64,000 nt of DNA, taken from NCBI GenBank assembly GCA_052246295.1, contig JBQQCO010000004.1, one strand, 5' to 3'. Source of the DNA: Piscibacillus sp052246295 (GTDB lineage: Bacteria > Bacillota > Bacilli > Bacillales > Alkalibacillaceae). Under the pieces are notes generated by a model. The model made no database searches. It was not told the DNA's origin and was given only the letters and a program-made list of their open reading frames with translations. The position numbers were made by a program, and so were the translations under genes. The stretch's first letter is position 1. Each line of letters begins with the position of its first letter. Positions 24,631-33,676 of this stretch are shown here, piece by piece.

Positions 24631-25836
24631 TTAGATTTGGTTATATAGATCAAACATTGGAACAACAATGGCTAACACGATTGCTCCAACGATGATGGAC
24701 ATCATAATAATCAATAGTGGTTCTAGTAATGTTTTAAGTTGATCGGCTGATGTGTCTACATCTTCTTCGTAGAAGTTTGCAATCTGGCTCAACATTTCTT
24801 CAAGTGACCCTGTCTTCTCCCCGACTGACAACATTTGTGTCACTAAGAATGGAAACGCCCAGTGGTCTTTCATTGGCTTTGAAAATGTGCCACCTTTTTT
24901 CAATGATTGCTTAGACTGTTCTAAAACGTGTCGTACAACTCTATTTTTAATCGTTTGTTTGGTCAGATCAATTGAATCAATAATGGGAACCGCATTTTTA
25001 AGTAGTGAATTTAATGTTCGTCCCATTGTAGCTAGGTTCGATTTCAGTATTAATTGCCCTATGACTGGCATTTTTAAAAACAATGAATCTAATTTAAATC
25101 TAGCATTATCTTTTTTCAATAGAATAATAGCACCAAGCAACCCACCTATTAAAATGAGTAAAATTATCAACCAATGATCAATGAGCGTGTTACTCAACGT
25201 TAAGACGACTTTTGTAATCAAAGGTAAATCGGCACCAAGCTGATCGAACATCGAAACAAATTGTGGTACGACGTACATTAAGAGAAACGTTACAACAGCT
25301 AAGGCCACAACCATAACCGTAACAGGATAAGCCAGACTTGATTTAACCTTTTGAATGGTTTTGTGCTGTTTCTGATAATAAACAGCTAACTCATCTAGTG
25401 TTTCTTCTAATGAACCACTGACTTCGGCACTGTGCACCACGTTAACTAAGATGGTTGGAAACACATGTGGGTGTTTGTCCATGGCCTTAGCTAACGACTT
25501 CCCTTGTCTTAAGTCGATTTCTATGTAGTAAAGGGCTTTGCTTAATACTTTGTTTTTCGTTTGTTCTCGTAATATTTTAATCGTATCAACAACGGTTAAG
25601 CCTGCTTCTAATAGTGCTGAGAATTGCTGGAGGAAAACGACTAAATCACGATTTTTAACTGGTTTACCTAAGTAAATATCTTTCGTCCAGATCGTCGTTT
25701 TAATTTCTTCTATTTGATTAACTTTATAGCCATCATCTTTAAGAATCTTCTTGGCTTGGTCTTCATTATAAGCCTCTATACGACCTTTTTTCTCCTGGCC
25801 ATAGAAATCATACGCAACATATTTAAAAGCGGCCAT
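24631..25836 (-). CDS. pilC: type IV pilus platform protein PilC
   Basis: A 401-residue inner-membrane platform protein. Two homologous T2SSF cytoplasmic domains (about residues 65-190 and 270-390) each end in a membrane helix. Conserved segments LVVFLQQFSALLEAGLTVVDTI and VTQMLSVGEKTGSLEEML identify the family. It sits between the PilB ATPase and the pilin. It is longer than ComGB of the competence system, consistent with a separate pilus. Confidence 0.92.
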   Translation of the reverse strand: MAAFKYVAYDFYGQEKKGRIEAYNEDQAKKILKDDGYKVNQIEEIKTTIWTKDIYLGKPVKNRDLVVFLQQFSALLEAGLTVVDTIKILREQTKNKVLSKALYYIEIDLRQGKSLAKAMDKHPHVFPTILVNVVHSAEVSGSLEETLDELAVYYQKQHKTIQKVKSSLAYPVTVMVVALAVVTFLLMYVVPQFVSMFDQLGADLPLITKVVLTLSNTLIDHWLIILLILIGGLLGAIILLKKDNARFKLDSLFLKMPVIGQLILKSNLATMGRTLNSLLKNAVPIIDSIDLTKQTIKNRVVRHVLEQSKQSLKKGGTFSKPMKDHWAFPFLVTQMLSVGEKTGSLEEMLSQIANFYEEDVDTSADQLKTLLEPLLIIMMSIIVGAIVLAIVVPMFDLYNQI

Positions 25837-25851
25837 TATCTTTTACCTCCA

Positions 25852-27510
25852 CTACTCTGCTGCAACCCTTAGTACCTCTTCTGTTGTCGTTAACCCTTGT
25901 GCGACTTTGCGTAACCCGTCTTCAAATAGATAAGTGAACCCTTTTTCTCGAGCTATCTTTTGAATATCAATCGAAGTTTGATTATTTAAGATGGCTGCTT
26001 GGATGTCTTCATCAATGGTGAGGACTTCATGAATCGCAGTTCGTCCTCTATAGCCCGTTTGGTTACATGTTGGACAACCTTTACCTCGTTTAACTTGTTT
26101 AATATCGACTCCATATTTCGAAAAAATCTCTTGCTCTCTTTTAGTCGGTTCCTCAGCCGTAATACAGTCTTTACAAATCGTTCGAACAAGCCTTTGTGCG
26201 ACAACGCCATTCAGTGACGTTCCTACTAAAAATCGTTCCACACCAATATTGATCAAACGGTCAATTGCACCAATTGAGTCATTTGTGTGCAAGGTACTTA
26301 ACACTAAGTGACCTGTAATAGAGGCTCGTACCGCCATGTTGGCTGTGTCTTCATCACGAATCTCACCGACCATGATGATATCAGGGTCTTGTCTTAGCAT
26401 GGACCTTAAGCCTGAAGCAAACGTTAAGTCCACTTTTGGATTAACTTGAATTTGGTTAATCCCGTTTAACTGATACTCAACCGGGTCTTCAATCGTAATG
26501 ATATTAACATCTTCTTGGTTTAAACGAGTGAGTGCCCCATACATGGTAGAAGTTTTACCAGAACCAGTTGGCCCTGTTAACAAAACAATGCCATGTGGCT
26601 TTTCAATCATTTTTATAAAATCATCTAGGTGTTTTTCTTCAAAACCTAATGTAGCTAAATCGTTTGAAACCGCTTGGACATCTAAAACACGGATCACAAC
26701 TTTTTCACCAAAAATCGTTGGCAGTGTGCTCACACGCATATCAATTTCTCGGCCTTCGACTTTTCGCTTGATTCGCCCGTCCTGTGGTATTTTCTGCTCG
26801 GTGATGTCTAGCCCTGCGATGATTTTAATACGAGTAATCAATGAAGACTGAATGTTTTTTGATAGAGTTTGTTCTGTTCGTAGAGAACCGTCTACTCGCA
26901 AACGGATTACAACATGGTGTTCGTGAGGATCTAAGTGAATGTCACTCGCTTTTTCAACAACAGCTTGTTGAATCACTTGATTAAGTAGTTTAACAACGGG
27001 TGAAGATTCTTCTTCAAGTGTTAAATCTTGTGAGGTTTCAGGCTCATGTTCTAGGTCAAATTGTTCTGCTAAATCTTCTTTTTCGTAATGTCTTAAGATC
27101 TGTTGCCTGATTTCATCTTTAGTCGCAATCGCTGGTTCGATGATAAAACCAGTCGATAGCCTTAAATCATTAAACACAAAATAATCTAATGGATCAGAAA
27201 CCGCTACAACGAGCTTATTCTGTTCCTTTTTTAATGGTAAAACTAAATTTTCTCTTGCATAGTCTTTCGAAACTAAGTTTAATAGAGTTTTATCAATGTT
27301 GTAATTATGTAATCTCACATGGGGAATGCCCAATTGTTGTTGCAACACCTCCATAAGCTGCATTTCAGTAATGTCGCCAGATTCAATTAGTTTGTCGCCT
27401 AATTTTTGACCTGGTAGCTTTGTTTCTAAAGCATTATTTAATTGATCTTGTGTTATTAAGCCTTGCTGGGTTAGGATTTCTCCCAGTCTTAGCTTTACTT
27501 TTTTCGCCAA
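25852..27510 (-). CDS. pilB: type IV pilus extension ATPase PilB
   Basis: A 552-residue secretion ATPase that powers pilin addition. An N-terminal MshEN/GspE_N domain (about residues 5-150) is followed by the motor domain with Walker A LTGPTGSGKTST, Asp-box and His-box residues, Walker B IIMVGEIRDEDTA and a tetra-Cys zinc site (CKDC ... CPTC). ComGA of competence lacks the N-terminal domain. The TTG at 27510 is chosen because AAAGGAAG precedes it; no ribosome site is seen for the longer reading. No pilT retraction ATPase is in this locus. Confidence 0.92.
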   Translation of the reverse strand: MAKKVKLRLGEILTQQGLITQDQLNNALETKLPGQKLGDKLIESGDITEMQLMEVLQQQLGIPHVRLHNYNIDKTLLNLVSKDYARENLVLPLKKEQNKLVVAVSDPLDYFVFNDLRLSTGFIIEPAIATKDEIRQQILRHYEKEDLAEQFDLEHEPETSQDLTLEEESSPVVKLLNQVIQQAVVEKASDIHLDPHEHHVVIRLRVDGSLRTEQTLSKNIQSSLITRIKIIAGLDITEQKIPQDGRIKRKVEGREIDMRVSTLPTIFGEKVVIRVLDVQAVSNDLATLGFEEKHLDDFIKMIEKPHGIVLLTGPTGSGKTSTMYGALTRLNQEDVNIITIEDPVEYQLNGINQIQVNPKVDLTFASGLRSMLRQDPDIIMVGEIRDEDTANMAVRASITGHLVLSTLHTNDSIGAIDRLINIGVERFLVGTSLNGVVAQRLVRTICKDCITAEEPTKREQEIFSKYGVDIKQVKRGKGCPTCNQTGYRGRTAIHEVLTIDEDIQAAILNNQTSIDIQKIAREKGFTYLFEDGLRKVAQGLTTTEEVLRVAAE

Positions 27511-27570
27511 GTAGATCTTCCTTTCGTCACGAAAAGACATACATAATCTACTATAATTATGATACATTAG

Positions 27571-27592
27571 TAGTATAAAATACATTATACTA
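27571..27592. promoter_or_regulatory. candidate operator between divergent pilus operons
   Basis: TAGTATAA and TTATACTA are perfectly inverted with a 6-base spacer. The site lies midway between the pilB and minor pilin genes, where promoters for both directions must be. A second CTACTA/TAGTAG inverted repeat overlaps on the left (about 27549-27574). No known regulator is assigned. Confidence 0.45.
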
Positions 27593-27624
27593 TTTTACTA
27601 GAAAAAAATCGAGGAATGTTGAGC

Positions 27625-28047
27625 ATGTTATCCCCATTATCGAACGAAAAAGGTATGACGTTAATCGAATTACTGGGTTCCCTTGTCATTCTATCAATTG
27701 TGTTGATAGGCTTCTTCTCTGTGTTCACTCAATCGGCCAAGATGCAAAACACAAATGAAGAACAGATGGTTGCGACGAACTTAGCACGAACAGCCTTGGA
27801 TGACGTGCGTGAAATGGGTACAGAGGCATTCACCTTAGATACCTATGAACAGTTTAATATGGACGGCTATCCTCAAGTCCCATCTGTCACTCAGTCAGGA
27901 AACTTTCACACCCATCCTAATTATTCATTAACACTACAACTCTCTGAAGAATCGAATAGTTCACTTTGGTTAGCTAAAATTATCATTTTTTCTGATGAGA
28001 AAGCTTTAACGGAAACTTATACTTATATTGAGGTGGATTCAGAATGA
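27625..28047 (+). CDS. minor pilin, PilV-like
   Basis: A 140-residue prepilin-like protein. The cleavage site NEKG then MTLIELLGSLVIL gives Glu5 and a typical hydrophobic helix. The globular domain is small. Of two candidate ATGs, 27625 has a better distance from GAGG; the one at 27616 is too close. It begins a three-gene divergent operon and overlaps the next gene by four bases. By position and size it resembles the initiating minor pilins (PilV/GspI class). Confidence 0.85.
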   Translation: MLSPLSNEKGMTLIELLGSLVILSIVLIGFFSVFTQSAKMQNTNEEQMVATNLARTALDDVREMGTEAFTLDTYEQFNMDGYPQVPSVTQSGNFHTHPNYSLTLQLSEESNSSLWLAKIIIFSDEKALTETYTYIEVDSE

Positions 28048-28535
28048 CTGAAGAACGTGGGATTACATTAGTTGAGTTACTTGCGACACTTGTTTTAACC
28101 TTTATTGTTGGCTCCGTCGTGTTCTCTGTTACGATGTCCGCCATAAATAACTATCAACAATCAGAAGTTCAATCTCAAGTACAATCTGACCTGAATCGGT
28201 TTGTGGCACACCTAACAGACATACACCAAACACATCAACAATACTCCATTACTCGAGAAGATGCGTCTACATATATCATCCAACTACCAGATGATCAACA
28301 ATACACGTTTAATGGTCACGCTGAGAATTATGACTTATACATCGGAAAATCAATTCGTAATCGCGGAAGTTTATTATCCGACACGCGAATAAACATTGGA
28401 GAGACCGTTGACGTGAACAATATAGAGAGAGTGAAATTATTCATTGAAGTAACGTCTCCATCCAATAAACGTTTTAAGCCGATGACAGTTTCGACTTCCA
28501 TTTCACAAATCATCGGATCAAAGGATCGTGATTAA
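28044..28535 (+). CDS. minor pilin, PilW-like
   Basis: A 163-residue protein with a prepilin N terminus (EERG then ITLVELLATLVLTFI) and thus Glu5. The leader is only five residues long. The middle is Gln-rich and helical, followed by beta-rich sequence. It overlaps the previous gene with ATGA and the next one closely, so the three products probably form one tip complex, as PilV-PilW-PilX do in Gram-negative pili. Confidence 0.83.
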   Translation: MTEERGITLVELLATLVLTFIVGSVVFSVTMSAINNYQQSEVQSQVQSDLNRFVAHLTDIHQTHQQYSITREDASTYIIQLPDDQQYTFNGHAENYDLYIGKSIRNRGSLLSDTRINIGETVDVNNIERVKLFIEVTSPSNKRFKPMTVSTSISQIIGSKDRD

Positions 28536-28536
28536 G

Positions 28537-29748
28537 ATGAAAAACAATTTTAATAACGAACGTGGTGCTGCTTTAATTATGGTGTTATTAACCATCGCTT
28601 TAATCATGCTGTTTTCTACCGTGATGATGAATAGTATTTTATCAAATGCCAAACAAAATGACGTCATGGATCACCATAATAGGGCGACACACATTGCCGA
28701 AATGGGTGCGACGTATGTGAAAGAACAATTCAAGATATTTTTGGAAGAAACTGATGTAAGGTTAAATGAAGATGGTATTAGCACAATGGTGGCTGACACT
28801 CAAACCAAAATCGAGCAAGTTGAAATTGACCCTGATCACCCTGACCGTTATTTTGAATTAGATTCTGATTTCACTTACGAAAATACGAGTGAAGGGTCAA
28901 AAGTGTCAGTTAATATCATTGGTCATGATGATGAATTTAGTGAAGACATAACGTTAACGTTTAACTTGAAAAAGGGCGAGGTACCTATAGATGATTGGGA
29001 ATCTGATAGCGAAACACCCCCTTCCCCACCTAGTGACCCTGACTACTATTATGATGAAGATGTTTCTTGGAAAAATAGTTGTCCTATTGATGGCGATAGC
29101 ACATACGTTATAAAAGGGAACTTCGATACGAAGAACTGTTCAGATGGTGAAATTGAAGACTTATTCCTTGATGGACAACTGACTGTAAAAAGCAGCGACC
29201 TAACCGTTAACGGCACGGCTGTTTTAAATGGTGTAGACATTACCACACTGTCAAAACTAATAATCAAAGGAAACGCTTATATTAACTCTGTATTGACAAG
29301 TGAAAATAACCCAAACAGTCAATTTTTAGCTTGCGGTCATGCTCGATTTAAAGAAACAGTCGACTATAAAGGGAATTTTGGTGTCAGAGGATATGTTATT
29401 GCAGACAAAGAAATGATCTTTAGTAATAATCCTGTCGTGTTTGGAAACGACGCTATATTAAAAGGTGGCCTGATGCTAGATGGTACAGACCTGGAGGTTG
29501 ATGGAGATTTGACGATTCACTCGGATAGGACGATCGATCATTTACATACTGGATTAGGAGGCGACATATTCGCATCAGGGGACATCACCGTTCATACACC
29601 TGACCAAGACAGTCCTTTTAAGAATCCTGATATTCAATCCTTTCACCCTGGCGCTGATGTCACTGCCACGTTCCCTGATTGTCATGATGCCCCGCCATTA
29701 GAGCAAACATCCGAGCCCGTAGTAGAAATTGAAGATGGCAGTTATTAG
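28537..29748 (+). CDS. PilX/GspK-like large minor pilin with beta-repeat domain
   Basis: A 403-residue protein with leader NNERG then AALIMVLLTIALIMLF. Position 5 of the mature form is not Glu, as is usual in the PilX/GspK class that caps the fibre. After a helical region and an acidic linker rich in Pro, Ser and Asp (about residues 150-175), the last ~230 residues show regularly spaced short hydrophobic strands, as in beta-solenoids or bactofilin-like folds. Two Cys near CPIDGD and NCSDGE could form a disulfide. ATG at 28537 is preferred; an in-frame GTG at 28528 is possible. Confidence 0.75.
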   Translation: MKNNFNNERGAALIMVLLTIALIMLFSTVMMNSILSNAKQNDVMDHHNRATHIAEMGATYVKEQFKIFLEETDVRLNEDGISTMVADTQTKIEQVEIDPDHPDRYFELDSDFTYENTSEGSKVSVNIIGHDDEFSEDITLTFNLKKGEVPIDDWESDSETPPSPPSDPDYYYDEDVSWKNSCPIDGDSTYVIKGNFDTKNCSDGEIEDLFLDGQLTVKSSDLTVNGTAVLNGVDITTLSKLIIKGNAYINSVLTSENNPNSQFLACGHARFKETVDYKGNFGVRGYVIADKEMIFSNNPVVFGNDAILKGGLMLDGTDLEVDGDLTIHSDRTIDHLHTGLGGDIFASGDITVHTPDQDSPFKNPDIQSFHPGADVTATFPDCHDAPPLEQTSEPVVEIEDGSY

Positions 29749-29777
29749 ATTTAGTTATATTAAATCAAGGAAATCAA

Positions 29778-30227
29778 GAGGTCGGAACAAAAGAAAAATA
29801 GCTGATAAGAAAACGAAAATTGAGTGTTACTAGCGTAGTCAAAATGCTGAGACTCCTGGTCGGCTAAAAACGGCCACGTCCTGCGCCTGCGATTACTCGG
29901 CGCAAACTTAGGCAAAGAAGTAATGCAAGTAGCATTTGTGGCCAACGCCGACACTAGACCGTCCGGGTCGACGCAGAACAGCACGAGCTAAGGGGCCACA
30001 GGATGTGGGTCAGTTCGGCGTTGCAACATGGATGTTGCGAACTTAGCCGAACATCCTTAATAAACAAACGTTAGTGAGTTTGGGGAAGTTGAAGCCGTGT
30101 CTGCGGTAAGCGAAACATTTTGACTTAGCAAAAAAATAAAGAAGAATATTAGGAGTGATATTCTTCATAATATTCTTCATAATATTCTTCTTTTTCTAGG
30201 TTAACAAATGTATTGTCCCAACCTCTT
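29778..30227. repeat. dispersed structured repeat, copy C (long form)
   Basis: Bounded by GAGGTCGGAACAAAAG and the inverse TTGTCCCAACCTC, with inner inverted ends GTCAAAATG/CATTTTGAC. The middle contains the copy B core interrupted by two extra modules: one with GGCCAACGCCGACACTAGAC and one with GGGGCCACAGGATGTGGGTC and GTTGCAACATGGATGTTGC. Near the right end ATAATATTCTTC is tandemly repeated. It covers the whole gap between the last pilin gene and the glycosylase gene. Confidence 0.85.
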
Positions 30228-30232
30228 TCTCT

Positions 30233-31102
30233 TTAATCTTCTATACTTCTCCATAACGTTAGAGCCGCATAGCTTCTATATGGCGACCACTCTTTGGCTT
30301 TTTTCTCAACGACATCTTTAGTTGGCTTTTTGTCCATTTGCCACATTTTCTTGAGTGCGTTTTGGATCCCAATATCAGCTGCTGGGAACAAGTCATCTCT
30401 TCCTAGCGCAAATAAAAGCCAGTTTTGCACCGTCCATGGGCCTATGCCTCTAACTTTTCCAAGCTTTTTCATAATCTCTTCAGTAGGTAGCTTAGATATT
30501 TCATGTAAATCAAGTTCTCCATCAACCATTTGGCGCGAAGTATCAATCACATATTCAGCTTTGCGTTGGCTGAATTGTAATTCTCTTAAATCTTCATAAT
30601 CTAATTTAGCTACTGTCTCAGGTTCAGGATAAAACCAAGATCCATCTACTTCTTTTCCGTATTTTTGAACAAAACGAGTGGATAATGTAAAAGCAAACTT
30701 CATGTTTAGCTGTTGATGGATAATGACTTTCATCAATGAATCATATAAGTTAAAGTCTCTTACGATTGGTGTTCCTTGATACTGGTTAAATAACATAGAT
30801 AAATCCGTTTGTTGGAAAAATTGATGAACATCATCTAAGTCCTTATCCCATTGAAAAATATTACGGATATGTTCAAAAATTATATCTTGATCTATATCAT
30901 GATCAGACATCACAGCAAAGACCGGTTTTTCAGTCGTACCTTCAGCTTTAACGCGTACCACTACTTTATTGTTATCTAAACGAACTGGCACGTCAACCCA
31001 ACGTTCTTTATGATTTGTTCGAATGAGTGGGTCCATGCTTAGACGTCTTAACGAATAGTCGAAATCATATATGCCTTGTGCGTGATAATACTCTTTCCAC
31101 AT
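30233..31102 (-). CDS. DNA-3-methyladenine glycosylase, AlkA type (YfjP-like)
   Basis: A 289-residue HhH-GPD superfamily glycosylase that excises alkylated purines. The N-terminal AlkA-type beta domain covers about residues 1-100. The helix-hairpin-helix LGKVRGIGPWTVQNWL and the catalytic Asp in FPAADIGIQ are near residues 205 and 235. No FeS cysteines. The ATG at 31102 follows AAGGGGAAG and drops a 14-residue extension. Next to pdaA, as yfjP and yfjS are close in B. subtilis. Confidence 0.88.
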   Translation of the reverse strand: MWKEYYHAQGIYDFDYSLRRLSMDPLIRTNHKERWVDVPVRLDNNKVVVRVKAEGTTEKPVFAVMSDHDIDQDIIFEHIRNIFQWDKDLDDVHQFFQQTDLSMLFNQYQGTPIVRDFNLYDSLMKVIIHQQLNMKFAFTLSTRFVQKYGKEVDGSWFYPEPETVAKLDYEDLRELQFSQRKAEYVIDTSRQMVDGELDLHEISKLPTEEIMKKLGKVRGIGPWTVQNWLLFALGRDDLFPAADIGIQNALKKMWQMDKKPTKDVVEKKAKEWSPYRSYAALTLWRSIED

Positions 31103-31190
31103 AGTTAACTTCCCCTTTTCTTCTACACTAATAACAGTGTACATCTATCTCATTTTATGGCAAAACATTTTGATTGATGAAGTCAAAATT

Positions 31191-31217
31191 AAACGGCTTA
31201 CACTAGAAGCCGCTTAA
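31191..31217 (-). terminator. terminator of pdaA
   Basis: On the minus strand AAGCGGCTT and AAGCCGTTT pair, followed by AATTTT, at the end of pdaA. Confidence 0.7.
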
Positions 31218-31993
31218 TAAATAGGAACGTGCCTCTCCCATAACAAATCTTCGAGAGACCCGAACTCATATCCTCTTTTTCTAAGTTCATCAATTAAGTG
31301 ACTTAGGGCATCTGCATTATCTTGCGAGACGGTGTGTAGTAAAATAATCGCACCTGGATGAACCTGTTCCATCACTTCATTAAAAGCATGTTTCCACCCA
31401 TTTTTGCGATCACTGTACCAGTCCACAAATGCCACTGTCCAAAATACATTAACATAGCCGAGCTCGTCAGTTACGGCAAGTGACTTTTCATTGAATTTGC
31501 CCTCTGCAGGTCTAAAAAATTGAACTGTGTCTTGTCCTGTGTACTTTTTAATTTTATCATCTAAGTCTTTAAGGTCTTTTTTCATTTGAGCCTCAGACGC
31601 TTTTGTATAATCTAAGTGTTTATTTGAATGGTTTCCAATAATGTGCCCTTCCTTTACCATTCGTTTAACTAAGTTCTGCTCATCATCAACATAATGTCCT
31701 GTTAAAAAGAACGTCGCAGGAACCTTTTTCTCCTTTAAGATGTCAAGTACTGTTGATGTGTACCCCTCTTCATAACCATTATCAAAGGTTAAGTACACCT
31801 TCTTCTGATTAGGGTCGCCCATGTATATGCCATTATATTTTTCAATTAATGGTGCGTAAAAGCCTAAATCAGGTGGTTGTTCATTATATTGTTTTTTATA
31901 ACCATATCCATAAGTCTCTTCAACTGGTGTGGCTGCTGTTGTAAGCGAGCTACACAACAAGCTGACTAAGACTAGCAAGATTACCTTTTTCAT
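31214..31993 (-). CDS. pdaA: delta-lactam-biosynthetic de-N-acetylase PdaA
   Basis: A 259-residue polysaccharide deacetylase. A signal peptide (KKVILLVLVSLLCSSLTTAA) leads to the NodB domain with the metal motif LTFDNGYE (Asp-Asn variant of TFDDG, as in PdaA) and HSNKH. Then come RPAEGKF and, near the end, ILLHTVS. In B. subtilis PdaA makes muramic delta-lactam in spore cortex, needed for germination. The ATG at 31993 follows GGAGGATG. Consistent with the spore-former call. Confidence 0.92.
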   Translation of the reverse strand: MKKVILLVLVSLLCSSLTTAATPVEETYGYGYKKQYNEQPPDLGFYAPLIEKYNGIYMGDPNQKKVYLTFDNGYEEGYTSTVLDILKEKKVPATFFLTGHYVDDEQNLVKRMVKEGHIIGNHSNKHLDYTKASEAQMKKDLKDLDDKIKKYTGQDTVQFFRPAEGKFNEKSLAVTDELGYVNVFWTVAFVDWYSDRKNGWKHAFNEVMEQVHPGAIILLHTVSQDNADALSHLIDELRKRGYEFGSLEDLLWERHVPIY

Positions 31994-32069
31994 GTCGTCA
32001 TCCTCCATGCATTTTTTTATATTTTGCGTTGGATACAAAAAATAATACCTAAAGAGTTTAAGGAGGACG

Positions 32070-32210
32070 ATTTTAGGTAATGGTTTAGTAAACGCAATAG
32101 ATAAAATAAAAACCCTAGTCGAGGCAGGTGAACAAATTGATCCGTACAATTTTAATGATCATTGGTTTAATCGTCGTGATTGGATTTATTCTGTCATTAA
32201 TATAAGGTAA
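32070..32210 (+). CDS. small YfjT-like reading frame without a normal start
   Basis: A 46-codon frame reads GNGLVNAIDKIKTLVEAGEQ followed by IDPYNFNDHWFNRRDWIYSV. It is strongly protein-like and its codon use matches its neighbours. AGGAGG lies at 32061-32066, but the codons at proper distance are ATT (32070) and TTA, so the start is a rare ATT or has been lost. An overlapping frame from TTG 32137 to 32205 encodes a 22-residue hydrophobic peptide. Position next to pdaA recalls yfjT of B. subtilis. Confidence 0.45.
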   Translation: MLGNGLVNAIDKIKTLVEAGEQIDPYNFNDHWFNRRDWIYSVINIR

Positions 32211-32212
32211 GT

Positions 32213-32252
32213 AAAAAAGGCTTTTGCGCACTTGTCGCAAAAGCCTTTTTAT
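32213..32252. terminator. bidirectional terminator
   Basis: AAAAAGGCTTTTGCG and CGCAAAAGCCTTTTT pair with a seven-base loop; runs of A and T on both sides serve both convergent units. Confidence 0.9.
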
Positions 32253-33565
32253 TATAATACTAACGATGCTACCCAACCGAAGATAAAGAGTGGAATGTTA
32301 AAGTGTAAGAATGTCGGGACAACGGTGTCCCAAATGTGATTGTGCTTACCATCAACATTTAGACCAGCAGTTGGACCTAATGTACTGTCTGACGCTGGGC
32401 TCCCGGCATCACCTAGTGCACCTGCTGTACCAATTAATGCTGCTATTGCCAATGGTGAGAATCCAGCTTGAGTTGCGATTGGCACGAATAATACAGCTAA
32501 AATCGGAATTGTACCGAAAGACGTTCCAATACCCATTGTAATGATCAAACCAATGACTAAAAGAATAAAGGCTATTAAAGCTTTTTGCCCTTCTAACATT
32601 CCTGATGATGCATCCACTAATGCTTCTGCTGAACCTGTTTCTTGTAAAATTCCACCGTAACCAGAAGCAGCTAACATAATAAAGGCGATCATCCCCATCA
32701 TGCCAATACCTTTAGACATGATTTCTTCACTCTGCTTATATGGTACGGCAACTAAGATAAACATTAATAGTAAACCAGTTAAAGCACCTAAGACCATTTC
32801 TCCAGTTTCAATCTGAACGACTACTGCAACGACAATAGCGATCAGAGTCATAAGGTGTTTCTTTTCAAACTTAAATGCTTCATCATCTACATCTTCAAAT
32901 TCAGTTGGCTGTCCCTCGGGTTCAATTTGACTATAATCACGTTTTTTACGGTACGTAATGAAAATTGCAACTAATAAACCTACAACCATCCCAAGTCCTG
33001 GAATAATCATGGAAGAAGCAATTTCACCTACAGACAATTCAACTCCACTATTTGCCATACTATCTTGAATCGTTTGATGGAAGATTAACCCAAAACCAAC
33101 AGGTAACATAACATAAGGTGCTTTTAAACCAAATGTTAATGACGTGGCTACTGCACGACGGTCCAATTGCATTTTATCGAATAAAGCAATTAATGGTGGA
33201 ATTAAAATTGGGATAAACGCAATGTGAACAGGTACTAAGTTTTGTGAGAATGATGCAATGATCGCAATCGCAATTAGCATTACACCACGCTTCCCTTTCA
33301 CCGCTTTTCTTAAAAATTGTACGATCCCCTTTGTAATTCCTGTGTATGAGATAGCAGCTGCAAAGCCACCTAATAATATATAACTTATGGCAGTATTAGC
33401 ATTACCACCCATGTTAGACACAAACATGCCTACAGTGTCTGTAAAGCTTAAATCAGATAATAATCCAGCTGAAAAAGCTGAAATGATAATAGCTACTAAT
33501 ACATTCACTTTAAATAAGCTTAAAACCGTTAAGATTATGACAGATATAATAACTGCTGAAGCCAT
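32252..33565 (-). CDS. Na+/H+ antiporter family protein, YuiF-like
   Basis: A 437-residue membrane protein with about eleven helices, of the YuiF/NhaC-related antiporter family (ion transporter superfamily). Conserved stretches are LVPVHIAFIPILIPPLIALF and the C-terminal GALGDAGSPASDSTLGPTAGLN, with a hydrophilic acidic loop near residues 210-235. It likely exchanges sodium, or an amino acid, for protons; the true substrate is uncertain. It is a single-gene unit. Confidence 0.83.
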   Translation of the reverse strand: MASAVIISVIILTVLSLFKVNVLVAIIISAFSAGLLSDLSFTDTVGMFVSNMGGNANTAISYILLGGFAAAISYTGITKGIVQFLRKAVKGKRGVMLIAIAIIASFSQNLVPVHIAFIPILIPPLIALFDKMQLDRRAVATSLTFGLKAPYVMLPVGFGLIFHQTIQDSMANSGVELSVGEIASSMIIPGLGMVVGLLVAIFITYRKKRDYSQIEPEGQPTEFEDVDDEAFKFEKKHLMTLIAIVVAVVVQIETGEMVLGALTGLLLMFILVAVPYKQSEEIMSKGIGMMGMIAFIMLAASGYGGILQETGSAEALVDASSGMLEGQKALIAFILLVIGLIITMGIGTSFGTIPILAVLFVPIATQAGFSPLAIAALIGTAGALGDAGSPASDSTLGPTAGLNVDGKHNHIWDTVVPTFLHFNIPLFIFGWVASLVL

Positions 33566-33633
33566 TCAGAACTCTCCCTTTTTCATCTTGTTATCGCGTT
33601 AACACTTTATCATGATAAAGGTAGGGATTTAAA

Positions 33634-33671
33634 AAATCAACCCCTTTTTGAAAATTTTATGGGGTTGATCT
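33634..33671 (-). terminator. terminator of the OsmC gene
   Basis: GATCAACCCC and GGGGTTGATT pair on the minus strand, followed by TTTTT. Confidence 0.8.
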
Positions 33672-33676
33672 CGTTG

